Assembly (NCBI GenBank): GCA_046160725.1
Contig: JBJXHB010000009.1
Location: 1-14,130 of the forward strand
DNA length: 14,130 nt
Direction of reading: 5' to 3'
Source of the DNA: JBJXHB01 sp046160725
GTDB taxonomy: Bacteria; Pseudomonadota; Gammaproteobacteria; Burkholderiales; Burkholderiaceae_C
The position numbers and the translations under genes are program-made. Positions 1 to 7,029 of the stretch are shown one piece after another. Every line of letters starts with the position of its first letter. Position 1 is the first letter of the stretch. Below the pieces are notes generated by a model. That model had not been told where the DNA came from, did not search any database, and saw only the letters and a program-made list of their open reading frames with translations.

Positions 1-494
1 ACGTTGGCGCCAATCCACACGTCGTGGCCGATCACCGGGTAGGGCTTGCCGCCGCTGACATCGAAGCCGGCCGCAAAGGCCTCCAGCTGCGGCGTGCGGA
101 AGGCCTGGAACAGCCTGTTGCGCGGCCGGAAAGTGATGTTGGAACTGGTCAGCGTGTGCACCGGGTGCGTGCTGTCCAGCACCGTCAGCCCGGCGGAGAT
201 CGAGGCAAAGCGCCCGATCGCCATGCCCTCGGGCAGCGGCGAGTAGCTGTAGCTCAGGGCACCCATGGAGCAGAAGCCCGCGCCCTTGGGTGACCCGGGC
301 AGGCCCTTGTACGGCCCGCCGTAGAAGCCGGAGAAGGACTCCACCGCCAGCCGCCCCAGGTCCAGCTCCAGCAGCTTGCGCGTGCTCAGCCAGCCATAGC
401 TGCCGAGCGAGGGCGCCGGGCAGTTGTACTTGCACAGGATGGTGCTTTCATGCAGCGCGAGCAGCAGCGCCTCGGAAACCAGGATGCGGGCCAT
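1..494 (-). CDS. Hexapeptide-repeat O-acetyltransferase (CatB/LbH family), C-terminus cut by window edge
   Basis: The frame is open from an ATG at 494 to the left edge, giving 164 complete residues of a longer protein. The sequence shows left-handed beta-helix features: IGRFASISAGLTV at about residues 93-105, the HP pair at 110-111, and the family signature VIGHDVWIGAN at 154-164, where the His of GHDVWIG is the usual catalytic region of acetyl-CoA-dependent acyltransferases. The family moves an acetyl group from acetyl-CoA to a hydroxyl or amine of a sugar or small molecule in the cytoplasm. The gene lies 50 bp downstream of the cytidylyltransferase on the same strand, so O-acetylation of the polymer made by that cluster is the natural guess. 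A weak GAAGG lies about 11 nt before the ATG, and no upstream in-frame start was seen. The family call is firm; the substrate is unknown. Confidence 0.85.
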   Translation of the reverse strand, partial: MARILVSEALLLALHESTILCKYNCPAPSLGSYGWLSTRKLLELDLGRLAVESFSGFYGGPYKGLPGSPKGAGFCSMGALSYSYSPLPEGMAIGRFASISAGLTVLDSTHPVHTLTSSNITFRPRNRLFQAFRTPQLEAFAAGFDVSGGKPYPVIGHDVWIGAN

Positions 495-544
495 TTGGGG
501 GCGGACCTTCGGGTGGACTGGGTGGCGGAAGGCTTCGGTGGCCT

Positions 545-1003
545 TCAGCCGCGAATGGCGGTCTTGAGGTCGGTGCTGCTGATGCCCGTTGTGCGAGGCA
601 AATACACCACCTCGCACAGCGCGCGCAGTTGGTCGAAGCGGCCGGTCCAGTCGTCGCCCATGACGAAGGCGTCGGCGCCATAGGCCACGATGTCGCGCTC
701 CTTCTGCTCCCAGCCGTGCTCCGGGATGGCCAGGTCCACATGGCGACAGGCCCGAACGATCTCGATGCGGTCGGCGAACGGCACCGCGCTCTTCTTGCCC
801 TTGGTGGCATTGAATTCGTCGGTGGACACCGCCACCACCAGCCGGTCCCAGCGCTGCTTGATGCGCGCGAACAGCCGTACATGGCCGACGTGGAACAGGT
901 CGTAGGTGCCGTAGGTGATGGCCAGGGTGCGTTGCGGTGCCGCGTGCAGCGGCGGCAGCAGTGCATGCATCAGCTCGGCGGATGTCGGCAGCGCAGCGCC
1001 CAT
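545..1003 (-). CDS. tagD: Glycerol-3-phosphate cytidylyltransferase (TagD-type)
   Basis: This 152-residue protein should make CDP-glycerol from CTP and sn-glycerol 3-phosphate in the cytoplasm. The nucleotidyltransferase signature GTYDLFHVGH lies at residues 32-41 (HxGH at 38-41). The TagD-typical GDDWTGRFD is at 116-124 and the RTTGISST loop, equivalent to RTxGIST, at 137-144. TagD proteins are usually about 130 residues; the extra length is a roughly 24-residue N-terminal lead before the first strand. The frame is open farther upstream, but the ATG at 1003 is preferred because GAGGAG sits 8 nt before it and it falls 2 bp after the stop of the upstream glycerophosphotransferase. That neighbour uses CDP-glycerol, so the pair is biochemically matched. 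The symbol is used by family resemblance; the name hldE/rfaE fits less well because the GDDW motif favours glycerol phosphate. Confidence 0.9.
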   Translation of the reverse strand: MGAALPTSAELMHALLPPLHAAPQRTLAITYGTYDLFHVGHVRLFARIKQRWDRLVVAVSTDEFNATKGKKSAVPFADRIEIVRACRHVDLAIPEHGWEQKERDIVAYGADAFVMGDDWTGRFDQLRALCEVVYLPRTTGISSTDLKTAIRG

Positions 1004-1005
1004 GC

Positions 1006-2451
1006 TCACGTCTCCTCGGCCCCAGCCAGGGCCAGCTCCTCGGTCACCAGGGCCGCCAGTCGCTGGCCGCTGGCGCCGTCGTGGTGGTCGTACCACTGCG
1101 CCCGCAGCGCGGCGCGGGCGGCGGCATGCGCGGCATCGCCACCCAGGTCGTCGCGGCGCAGCGCGCGGGCCAGCGCGGCGGCGTCGGTGAACAACGGCCC
1201 CGGCGGCGTGGCCAGCTTGGCATCGAACAACGCCCGGCTGCGCTGCACATAGGCCGCATGGTCGGGCCGGTACAGCAGCACCGGACGGTCCAGGTGCAGG
1301 TAGTCGAACATCAGCGACGAATAGTCGGTCACCAGCGCCGCGGTCAGGCGCAGCAGCGGGTAGACATCGGTGCGCGGCGCGGTGAACAGCACCGCCGGCC
1401 AGCGCTGGGCCCATTGGGCGGCGCGGCCCTGCTCCACCGGATGCAGGTTGACGACCAGCAGGTCGCCGCGCTGGGTGCAGGCCTGGGCCAGCTGGTCGAC
1501 ACCGACCTCGGCCAGCCAGTCCGGCCGGCCATCACGGAAGGTCGGCGCGTACAGCACCACGCGACGACCGCGGGCGACAGTGGCGGCCGCACGCTCCAGT
1601 GCGGCAGCGTCAGCGCCGGCGATGTCGGCCGCAGCCGGCTCGCGGTACAGCACGTCGTTGCGCGGATAGCCGATCGGTGCATAGCGCTGGAAGGCGAACC
1701 AGCGCCGCCACTCGGCCTGCGCCGCGGCGGCCGTGCCGACCAGCCGGGCATAGGGCCCGCAGGTGGCCAGCACGCGCCCCAGGTGCGGCCCCAGCGCCCG
1801 GCCGGGCGGCAGGTTGCGCAGGCCGATCTCCTTGATGGACACGCCGTGCCACAGCTGGACCTGTCGGGCGCCGGCCAGCAGCGCCGCGGCAAAGGGATTG
1901 GGGTTCAGGAAGTGGTCGCTGGTGATGACCACGGCGGCCGACAGCGCGGTGTGCAGGTGCTGCGGCGACCACTGCGCATGCGAGGCTGGAAACACCGCGC
2001 CGCCCAGCCCGGCGACCAGGGCTTGCTGGTCGGCGTTGTAGGGCAGCCACCAGAGCTGGAAGCCGAGCGCGGCGGCCTGCTCGCGCAGGGCGATCCAGGC
2101 GTACTTGGCGTTGTCGCCGAAGTACAGCGTGCCCACGCACACGACGATGCGGGCCTTGGGATGCATGCGCGAGACCTGGGCCAGGTCGCGGCCGGCACGC
2201 TCGACCTGCAGCTGCTGGTCCAGCTCGCGGACCTTGCTGCGCAGTCCCTCGACCTCCTTGTGCAAGCTGTCCAGGACGGCACTGTCGGGCGCCACCGGCT
2301 TCGGCGTCGGCGCGGCCTGCTGCAGGTCGACGACGGCCTGCACCAGCTGGTCGATGGCGCTGCTGACCTGGCCGCCGAAGGCTTCCACCTGCTCCAGGCG
2401 TTGCAACAGCGCAGCGGTGCCGTGTACCTCGTCGGGCAGGGTCAGGTCCAT
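1006..2451 (-). CDS. CDP-glycerol glycerophosphotransferase (TagB/TagF family)
   Basis: The protein should transfer glycerol phosphate from CDP-glycerol to a membrane-bound acceptor or a growing poly(glycerol phosphate) chain, at the inner face of the cytoplasmic membrane. From the ATG at 2451 it has 481 residues. Residues 12-92 are rich in Leu, Gln, Glu and Val in heptad-like spacing, a probable coiled coil. The GT-B-like catalytic part carries WHGVSIKEIGLRN at 201-213, GYPRNDVL at 261-268, YAPTFRDG at 301-308, NLHP at 335-338 and VTDYSSLMFDY at 374-384, which are the family's donor-binding and catalytic signatures. The start is uncertain: the frame stays open to 2694, with in-frame ATGs at 2484 and 2634, and none has a good Shine-Dalgarno. 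The 2694 start would overlap the divergent gene. It is followed 2 bp later by the tagD-like gene. Confidence 0.85.
   Translation of the reverse strand: MDLTLPDEVHGTAALLQRLEQVEAFGGQVSSAIDQLVQAVVDLQQAAPTPKPVAPDSAVLDSLHKEVEGLRSKVRELDQQLQVERAGRDLAQVSRMHPKARIVVCVGTLYFGDNAKYAWIALREQAAALGFQLWWLPYNADQQALVAGLGGAVFPASHAQWSPQHLHTALSAAVVITSDHFLNPNPFAAALLAGARQVQLWHGVSIKEIGLRNLPPGRALGPHLGRVLATCGPYARLVGTAAAAQAEWRRWFAFQRYAPIGYPRNDVLYREPAAADIAGADAAALERAAATVARGRRVVLYAPTFRDGRPDWLAEVGVDQLAQACTQRGDLLVVNLHPVEQGRAAQWAQRWPAVLFTAPRTDVYPLLRLTAALVTDYSSLMFDYLHLDRPVLLYRPDHAAYVQRSRALFDAKLATPPGPLFTDAAALARALRRDDLGGDAAHAAARAALRAQWYDHHDGASGQRLAALVTEELALAGAEET
1012..1017 (-). promoter_or_regulatory. Ribosome binding site of the tagD-type gene
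   Basis: GAGGAG on the minus strand lies 8 nt before the ATG at 1003 and inside the last codons of the upstream glycerophosphotransferase. It fixes the cytidylyltransferase start against a longer open frame and indicates translational coupling of the two genes. Confidence 0.7.
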
Positions 2452-2687
2452 GGGATGCAGCGAGCGTGGGGCATGTGCCGGCATCGTCGGCTGCAACCGA
2501 CGGGCGGCATCGCCGGAAAAGCCGGCCGGGGCTGGGGCAGCTTGCGGCTTATGGTGGGTCGGTGGCAGGCGCCGCGCGGCGGCCGGGCCAGCATCAGCGC
2601 ATCGCTGCGCTCCTGGGTATCGGGCGTCCGTCATCCGACGGGCAAGAATGGCCCCAGATCCAGCCTTGCCCAATCGACTCGCCCGCC
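2452..2687. other. Divergent intergenic region with two small hairpins
   Basis: This 236-bp GC-rich stretch separates the leftward glycerophosphotransferase from the rightward PhoX-like gene and must hold promoters for both, although no convincing -35/-10 pair was found on either strand. It contains a perfect 6-bp inverted repeat, CGTCGG (2485-2490) and CCGACG (2497-2502) with a 6-nt loop, and a second one, GCCGG (2512-2516) and CCGGC (2522-2526). No Pho-box-like direct repeat was seen in front of the PhoX-like gene. Part of this stretch would be coding if the transferase starts at 2484 or 2634. Confidence 0.4.
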
Positions 2688-4070
2688 ATGACACCAGCTT
2701 TGACCCCCATCCCGTCGCAACCTCGGCGCCACTGGCTGCAGGGTGCGGCGGCTTTGGCCCTGAGCCCGCTTGCCGTGGCCCTGGGCGCCCGAGCCCAAGG
2801 TGCCGGCGCCAAGGCGGTGGGCTACGGCCCGCTGCGGCCCGTGGCCGATGGCCGCACCGGCCTGCCCCTTCTCATGCTGCCTGAGGGCTTCAGCTACCGC
2901 AGCTTTGGCTGGGCGGCCGAGCGCCTGCCCAATGGCGGTGTCGTCCCCGGCGCGGCCGACGGCATGGGCATCGTGGCGGTGCAGGGGGAGGTCTTCACCC
3001 TGGTGCGCAACCATGAACTGCGCGCCTACCGGGGTGGCTTCGGTCCCGCCCGCTCGCACTACGACCCCCTGTGCAGCGGCGGCACCGTCACCCTGCGCTA
3101 CGACCGTGCCAAGGGCGAGCTGCTGGAGGCCCGCGGGTCGCTGTCGGGTACCCTGGTCAACTGTGCCGGGGGCACGACGCCCTGGGGCAGCTGGCTGAGC
3201 TGCGAAGAGACCGTTACACCCGCCGGCCAGCGGGTGTCGCACCAGGGCCAAAGCCTGGTGCTGGAGAAGCCGCACGGCTTTGTGTTCGAGGTGCCGGGCG
3301 ACGGCCTGTCGGATGCCCGACCGCTCACGGCGATGGGCCAGTTCATCCATGAGGCCGCGGTGGTGGACCCGGCCGATGGCATGGTCTACCTGACCGAGGA
3401 CCACAAGCCGGCCGGCTTTTACCGCCTGCGCCCCAAAGTGCCAGGGCGCCTGTCGGCCGGGGGCGTGTTGCAGATGCTGCGCGTCCCCAAACAGCCCGAC
3501 CTGCGCCGTGGCCTGAAGGCCGGGCAGCGCTGGGACGTGGAATGGGTGGACATCGAGCATCCCGAGCGCGGCGTCGACCCGGCGGGCAACGGCCGCGACG
3601 GCGTGCTGCGACAGGGCGTGGCCCAGGGCGGCAGCCTGTTCACGCGCCTGGAGGGCGTTTTCGTGGGGGCCGACGAGGTCTTCTTCACCTCCACCGACGG
3701 CGGCGACGCCCAGGCGGGCCAGGTCTGGCGTCTGCGCCCCCGGAGCCAGACCCTGGAGCTGTTCTACGAGTCGCCCGGCAGCAGCGTGCTCGATCACCCC
3801 GACAACATCTGCCTCAGCCCCAGCGGCGCCATCGTGCTGTGCGAGGACTCCAAGCAGCCGGTGCAGCGGCTGTTCGGCCAGTCGCGTCAGGGCGGCCTGT
3901 TCGAGCTGGCGCGCAACAACACCGTGCTCGACGGCGAACTGCCCGGCCTGAAGGGCGACTTCCGTGGCGCCGAGTGGGCGGGCGCCTGCTTCAGCCCGGA
4001 CGGGCGCACCCTGTTTGCCAACATCTACTCCCCCGGCTTTTCCGTGGCTATCACAGGCCCGTTCGCCTGA
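2688..4070 (+). CDS. PhoX/DUF839-family exported protein, Tat signal (putative phosphatase)
   Basis: This 460-residue protein starts with a twin-arginine-like signal: R13-R14 followed by HWLQG, an Ala/Leu stretch (about 20-33) and a likely cleavage after ARA at 36. The mature part has the beta-propeller motifs of the DUF839/PhoX family: NHE at 108-110, NCAGGTTPWGSWLSCEE at 158-174, HEAAVVDPADGMVYLTED at 221-238, RLEGV at 320-324, FTSTDGG at 333-339 and HPDNICLSPSGAIVLCED at 370-387. PhoX members are Ca2+/Fe3+-dependent alkaline phosphatases exported folded to the periplasm; many DUF839 proteins have no tested activity, so phosphatase is probable rather than certain. The ATG at 2688 was chosen because the signal peptide begins just after it, although the frame is open back to 2466. 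No clear Shine-Dalgarno precedes it. It is transcribed away from the glycerol-phosphate cluster. Confidence 0.85.
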   Translation: MTPALTPIPSQPRRHWLQGAAALALSPLAVALGARAQGAGAKAVGYGPLRPVADGRTGLPLLMLPEGFSYRSFGWAAERLPNGGVVPGAADGMGIVAVQGEVFTLVRNHELRAYRGGFGPARSHYDPLCSGGTVTLRYDRAKGELLEARGSLSGTLVNCAGGTTPWGSWLSCEETVTPAGQRVSHQGQSLVLEKPHGFVFEVPGDGLSDARPLTAMGQFIHEAAVVDPADGMVYLTEDHKPAGFYRLRPKVPGRLSAGGVLQMLRVPKQPDLRRGLKAGQRWDVEWVDIEHPERGVDPAGNGRDGVLRQGVAQGGSLFTRLEGVFVGADEVFFTSTDGGDAQAGQVWRLRPRSQTLELFYESPGSSVLDHPDNICLSPSGAIVLCEDSKQPVQRLFGQSRQGGLFELARNNTVLDGELPGLKGDFRGAEWAGACFSPDGRTLFANIYSPGFSVAITGPFA

Positions 4071-4160
4071 ACGTCTGGACGCATTGCGCAACGATCAGGC
4101 CGTCCTCGCGGCCCCCGCCCCCGACGCATCCTGAACAGCCGCTGGCAGCCTAGGCAAGAC

Positions 4161-4185
4161 GACGGCGACCTTGACACGCGCCGTC
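4161..4185. terminator. Candidate hairpin between convergent genes
   Basis: GACGGCG (4161-4167) and CGCCGTC (4179-4185) form a perfect 7-bp GC-rich stem with an 11-nt loop, inside the 135-bp gap between the rightward PhoX-like gene and the leftward SDR gene. No T-tract follows on either strand, so intrinsic termination is only possible. Confidence 0.35.
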
Positions 4186-4205
4186 ACATAGGACCGGGCG
4201 ATTGA

Positions 4206-5360
4206 TCAGATCAGGCGTGCGAACTGCAGCCAGGCACGTGTCATTGCCGCGCCTTCGGCGAAGGTGAACTGCGGCTGCCAATCGAGCGTCCGCTGGGCAT
4301 GCTCATTGGCCACCCAGGTTCGGTACGCTTCTCTTACGACACGACCACGGCTTGGCATGCGTACCGCAGGGTCGACCGACGAGTCCTGAATCTGCCGACC
4401 CTGGAAGCGACGTTTGAGCGCCCGCTTGCGTTTGGGCGAAACCGCGCCCGCGATCAGGGTCTTGCTGCGACGGATCAATTTGCCTATATGCGGAACCGAC
4501 GCCAGCTGCGCATGAAAATTGGGAGAAGCCAAAAGGCGCAGCATGGCGCGCACATTTGAGGCCAACGTCGGTTCCGCGCTGCGCCAGTAATTGTCTATTT
4601 CAGAGACGCTGTGATCGACAATGGTCTTGGGGCGATCAACCATGTTGGCGAACGTCTCGATAAACTCGCGCCAGGTCAGCCTGTCGTTCCCGTTGATCAA
4701 GAAGGCCTTCCCGTCAATATCATCCTTGTTCAAGGCGGCGAGGATAGCCGTGCAGACGTCATCCACATAGACCGCGTTGCACAGACCGCGACCGTTGTCG
4801 ATCAAGCTCACGTGTCCGGACCGGGCGTCGCCGACAATCGGCGTGACGAAACCGCTATACGGGCCATACACAATGGTCGGCCTGATGACCACGATCTCAA
4901 TGCCGTACCTGCGGCATCGAGATAATATGAGGTCCTCCGCCGCCGACTTGGCGTCCGAGTATGTTTCCCCCCATCTCATCCGCGGGGCGGTTTCTTCGGT
5001 CATGATCGGCAGTCCGGGTTCAGGTCCGTGCACGGCCATTGAACTGACGTGAACCAGGCGCCTGACGCGCGCCTGATGGCAGGCCTCCACCAGGCGATGG
5101 GCCTGCTTCTTGGCATCCTTGTCATCACCGTGCGCCAAATGCGCAACCGCATCGCAATCACGCATCGCTCGCACCAGGCTCGAGGTATCCGTCAAGTCGC
5201 CTGCCACCATCTCGGGATCGAAGCGGGCGATACGTGCGGCGCGCGAGAAGTTGCGAACCAGCGCGCGGTAAGGCATGTGCGCATCGAGGCTCAGCATTTC
5301 GCACAACCGGGACCCAATGAATCCGGTGGCGCCCGTGATGAAGAGCTTGCGTGGCGTCAT
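4206..5360 (-). CDS. NAD-dependent epimerase/dehydratase (extended SDR)
   Basis: The 384-residue protein is an extended short-chain dehydrogenase of the kind acting on nucleotide-linked or lipid-linked sugars in the cytoplasm. It has the Rossmann motif GATGFIG at residues 10-16, AGDLTD at 53-58, HVSSMAVHG with the catalytic Ser near 107, and the YxxxK pair as YSDAK (Y134, K138), followed by RPTIVYGP at 160-167. After the usual core there is an unusually basic stretch (about residues 285-330, with RRSK and KRKRALKRR). The ATG at 5360 is chosen because it makes an ATGA overlap with the stop of the upstream oxidoreductase and has GGAAGG 10 nt before it; the longer form from 5387 lacks such support. 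A/T-ending codons are more frequent than in flanking genes. The exact substrate cannot be named. Confidence 0.85.
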   Translation of the reverse strand: MTPRKLFITGATGFIGSRLCEMLSLDAHMPYRALVRNFSRAARIARFDPEMVAGDLTDTSSLVRAMRDCDAVAHLAHGDDKDAKKQAHRLVEACHQARVRRLVHVSSMAVHGPEPGLPIMTEETAPRMRWGETYSDAKSAAEDLILSRCRRYGIEIVVIRPTIVYGPYSGFVTPIVGDARSGHVSLIDNGRGLCNAVYVDDVCTAILAALNKDDIDGKAFLINGNDRLTWREFIETFANMVDRPKTIVDHSVSEIDNYWRSAEPTLASNVRAMLRLLASPNFHAQLASVPHIGKLIRRSKTLIAGAVSPKRKRALKRRFQGRQIQDSSVDPAVRMPSRGRVVREAYRTWVANEHAQRTLDWQPQFTFAEGAAMTRAWLQFARLI

Positions 5361-6394
5361 CGGTGATCTGCCTTCCTTTGAAGCCAAGGCTGGCTCATGT
5401 GCTGCCGAACGGCGTACGCAGCCTCGATCACCTCAAGGCCAACAATGGCCGAGCGAGCTGATACATGGGGCTGGCGGCGCAACCGTACGGCCTCAATGAA
5501 GTCCACGAGCTGCGCCCGATAGGCCCCCAGGCGCCCCCAGGGCACGCTGGACTGAACCACCATTGACAGCGGTCCGCCTCGGGTATGCCTGGTGAGGCTC
5601 AAGTTCTGCGGATCGCTGATGAACGCTTCGGCTGTTGCGCGCGAGCCCACCACCTTGATGCTGCGAGGCAGGTGATGCGACCAACTGAAGTCGAGGCGTG
5701 CTGGCACCGTCGCGCCCGCGATCTGCAATTGGCCGGACAGCCGCGCGTTGGCTTCAAATCCGCCATAGGCGTCGTCTTCGTAGGTAAGTTCTGACGGAGT
5801 CCCGAACAACCACAGTAGGCGATCGAGGGTGTGTATGCCGTAATCGAACAGCACACCGCCACCTGTATTCGCGCGATCAAAATAGCTGTTGGTGGCCATC
5901 GGCCAATCGAGGAGTGCGCCATCTTCGGCAACCACTTCCTGGATGTCGCCAAGTTCGCCTTCGTCGATCACCCGGCGCATCAACTCGTTCTGCGGAAAGA
6001 ATCGCATCATCAGCGCTGCGGCCAGGATGCGGCCATGGCGCTCCGCACAATCGACCATCTGACGGCCAACCTCTGCCGTCACGGCGAGTGGTTTCTCACA
6101 CAGGACATCAACACCGCCAGCCAGAAGCTCCATGGCGACCGGCGCGTGCCAGCGCGGTGGTACGGCCACGATGGCGGCATCCACGTTGCCGATCAGGTCT
6201 GTCACGGACTCGACGATCGGGCATGTCAAGTCAAATTCCTGTGCCGTCAGTTCAGCGATCTCGGGCTGACGGTCGCAGAGCATGGCAACCTGGACGCCAG
6301 GGACTGCTTTGATCGCCGGCAGGTGCGCTTCTCGAACGACAGCACCGCAGCCGACGATGCCAAGGCGAATGGGTGATGTGGGCGCGTGACTCAT
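5357..6394 (-). CDS. Gfo/Idh/MocA-family oxidoreductase
   Basis: The 345-residue protein has the two-domain layout of the family. An N-terminal Rossmann fold carries GIVGCGAVV at residues 12-20 and the hallmark E-K-P at 100-102. The C-terminal domain carries GGGVLFDYGIHTLD at 178-191, where D184, H188 and D191 are the usual substrate-site positions. Such enzymes oxidise or reduce a hydroxyl of a free or UDP-linked sugar, or an inositol, with NAD(P). Its stop overlaps the start of the SDR gene (ATGA at 5357-5360), so the two are translationally coupled and probably work on the same sugar. The ATG at 6394 has only a weak ribosome site. Base use resembles the SDR partner and is less G/C-biased than the rest of the window, consistent with joint transfer. 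Confidence 0.88.
   Translation of the reverse strand: MSHAPTSPIRLGIVGCGAVVREAHLPAIKAVPGVQVAMLCDRQPEIAELTAQEFDLTCPIVESVTDLIGNVDAAIVAVPPRWHAPVAMELLAGGVDVLCEKPLAVTAEVGRQMVDCAERHGRILAAALMMRFFPQNELMRRVIDEGELGDIQEVVAEDGALLDWPMATNSYFDRANTGGGVLFDYGIHTLDRLLWLFGTPSELTYEDDAYGGFEANARLSGQLQIAGATVPARLDFSWSHHLPRSIKVVGSRATAEAFISDPQNLSLTRHTRGGPLSMVVQSSVPWGRLGAYRAQLVDFIEAVRLRRQPHVSARSAIVGLEVIEAAYAVRQHMSQPWLQRKADHR
5371..5376 (-). promoter_or_regulatory. Ribosome binding site of the SDR gene
   Basis: GGAAGG on the minus strand lies 10 nt before the ATG at 5360 and within the 3' end of the Gfo/Idh/MocA gene. It decides the SDR start in favour of the overlapping ATGA and against the ATG at 5387. Confidence 0.6.
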
Positions 6395-7029
6395 GGGCTG
6401 ATCAGGTTGGGCGATGATGCCTCTTCACACAACGCACGAGGTTTGGTGCGGGTATTCGATGCCGAAATGGCGTGGTGTATTCACGGTTTCTAACGCACTG
6501 GATCTCAGAAAGAAGCAGAGCCATGCACGGCTGTATGAAAGCACTTTGAATATCACCGTCTTCTTTTGTCTGAGCGCTTCAGTGAGGGTCGAAACCGAAT
6601 CGTTCGCGTTAGAAGAAAATGCGAAAGAATGATTGCGGGTTATCCCCAACCGCCAAGGCACTGATGCAGACCGCGCAAACACGCACGCGCAGCCGACGCC
6701 AGCTTCTGCGGGTCGGGTGACCTGAACGACCTCGATTGGCCGACATCCAGATCCGGCGCTGGCCGGATCGTGGCGAAGATCCTGAGCGTGCAGCCACAGT
6801 TTGTGCTGTGCGCCATGGTGCTCTCGAAAGCCAGAGTTCAGGGCAGACTGCCTTGTACCCAAGATGTATCGAAGAAGCTGTTGCGGTCGGATTTGAATTG
6901 AAAATATCAGACGACGTCATCATCGGTGGGTGATGCACACAACCGTTGTGCTCGTCCGTGTTTCGTTGTACGGCGCTGCTTAAACCCGAGCGGCAGCGCG
7001 CACCCCGGGATTGACGCAGACTGCGCACC
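6395..7029. other. Gene-poor, relatively A/T-rich stretch; possible gene remnant
   Basis: This 635-bp gap separates the divergent Gfo/Idh/MocA and selO genes and is longer and less GC-rich than any other gap in the window. Open frames exist on both strands but none has a recognisable domain or a convincing ribosome site. The plus frame 6665-6900 has a protein-like hydrophobic pattern (for example AKILSVQPQFVLCAMVLSKA) but no start codon at a sensible place, since a stop lies at 6662-6664, so it may be the tail of a decayed gene. A short inverted repeat CACAA-CCG-TTGTG lies near 6943-6955 upstream of selO. Promoters for both flanking genes should lie here; none could be pinned down. Confidence 0.4.

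Noticed and set aside
545..1414. Longer 289-residue version of the TagD-type protein
   Set aside because: The first 137 residues lie inside the glycerophosphotransferase gene in another frame and resemble no family. The ATG at 1003 has a strong ribosome site.
937..2691. Long plus-strand open frame (584 codons) opposite the glycerophosphotransferase
   Set aside because: It is antisense to a gene with clear family motifs. Its Gln/Arg/Gly-rich translation has no domain and is the usual by-product of high GC content.
2631..4091. 486-codon minus-strand frame opposite the PhoX-like gene
   Set aside because: Low-complexity Ala/Gly/Gln/His translation without motifs, fully antisense to a gene with many conserved PhoX blocks.
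6414..6632. 72-codon plus-strand frame in the gap before selO
   Set aside because: It has only a weak ribosome site and no recognisable motif. It could be a small gene but cannot be told from chance in this A/T-richer stretch.
6641..6650. TTATCCCCAA resembling a DnaA box
   Set aside because: A single site with a mismatch to TTATCCACA, with no cluster, no AT-rich unwinding region and no replication gene nearby.
6943..6955. CACAA-CCG-TTGTG inverted repeat upstream of selO as an operator
   Set aside because: Only five base pairs, no second copy and no regulator gene nearby; kept as a remark in the gap description only.
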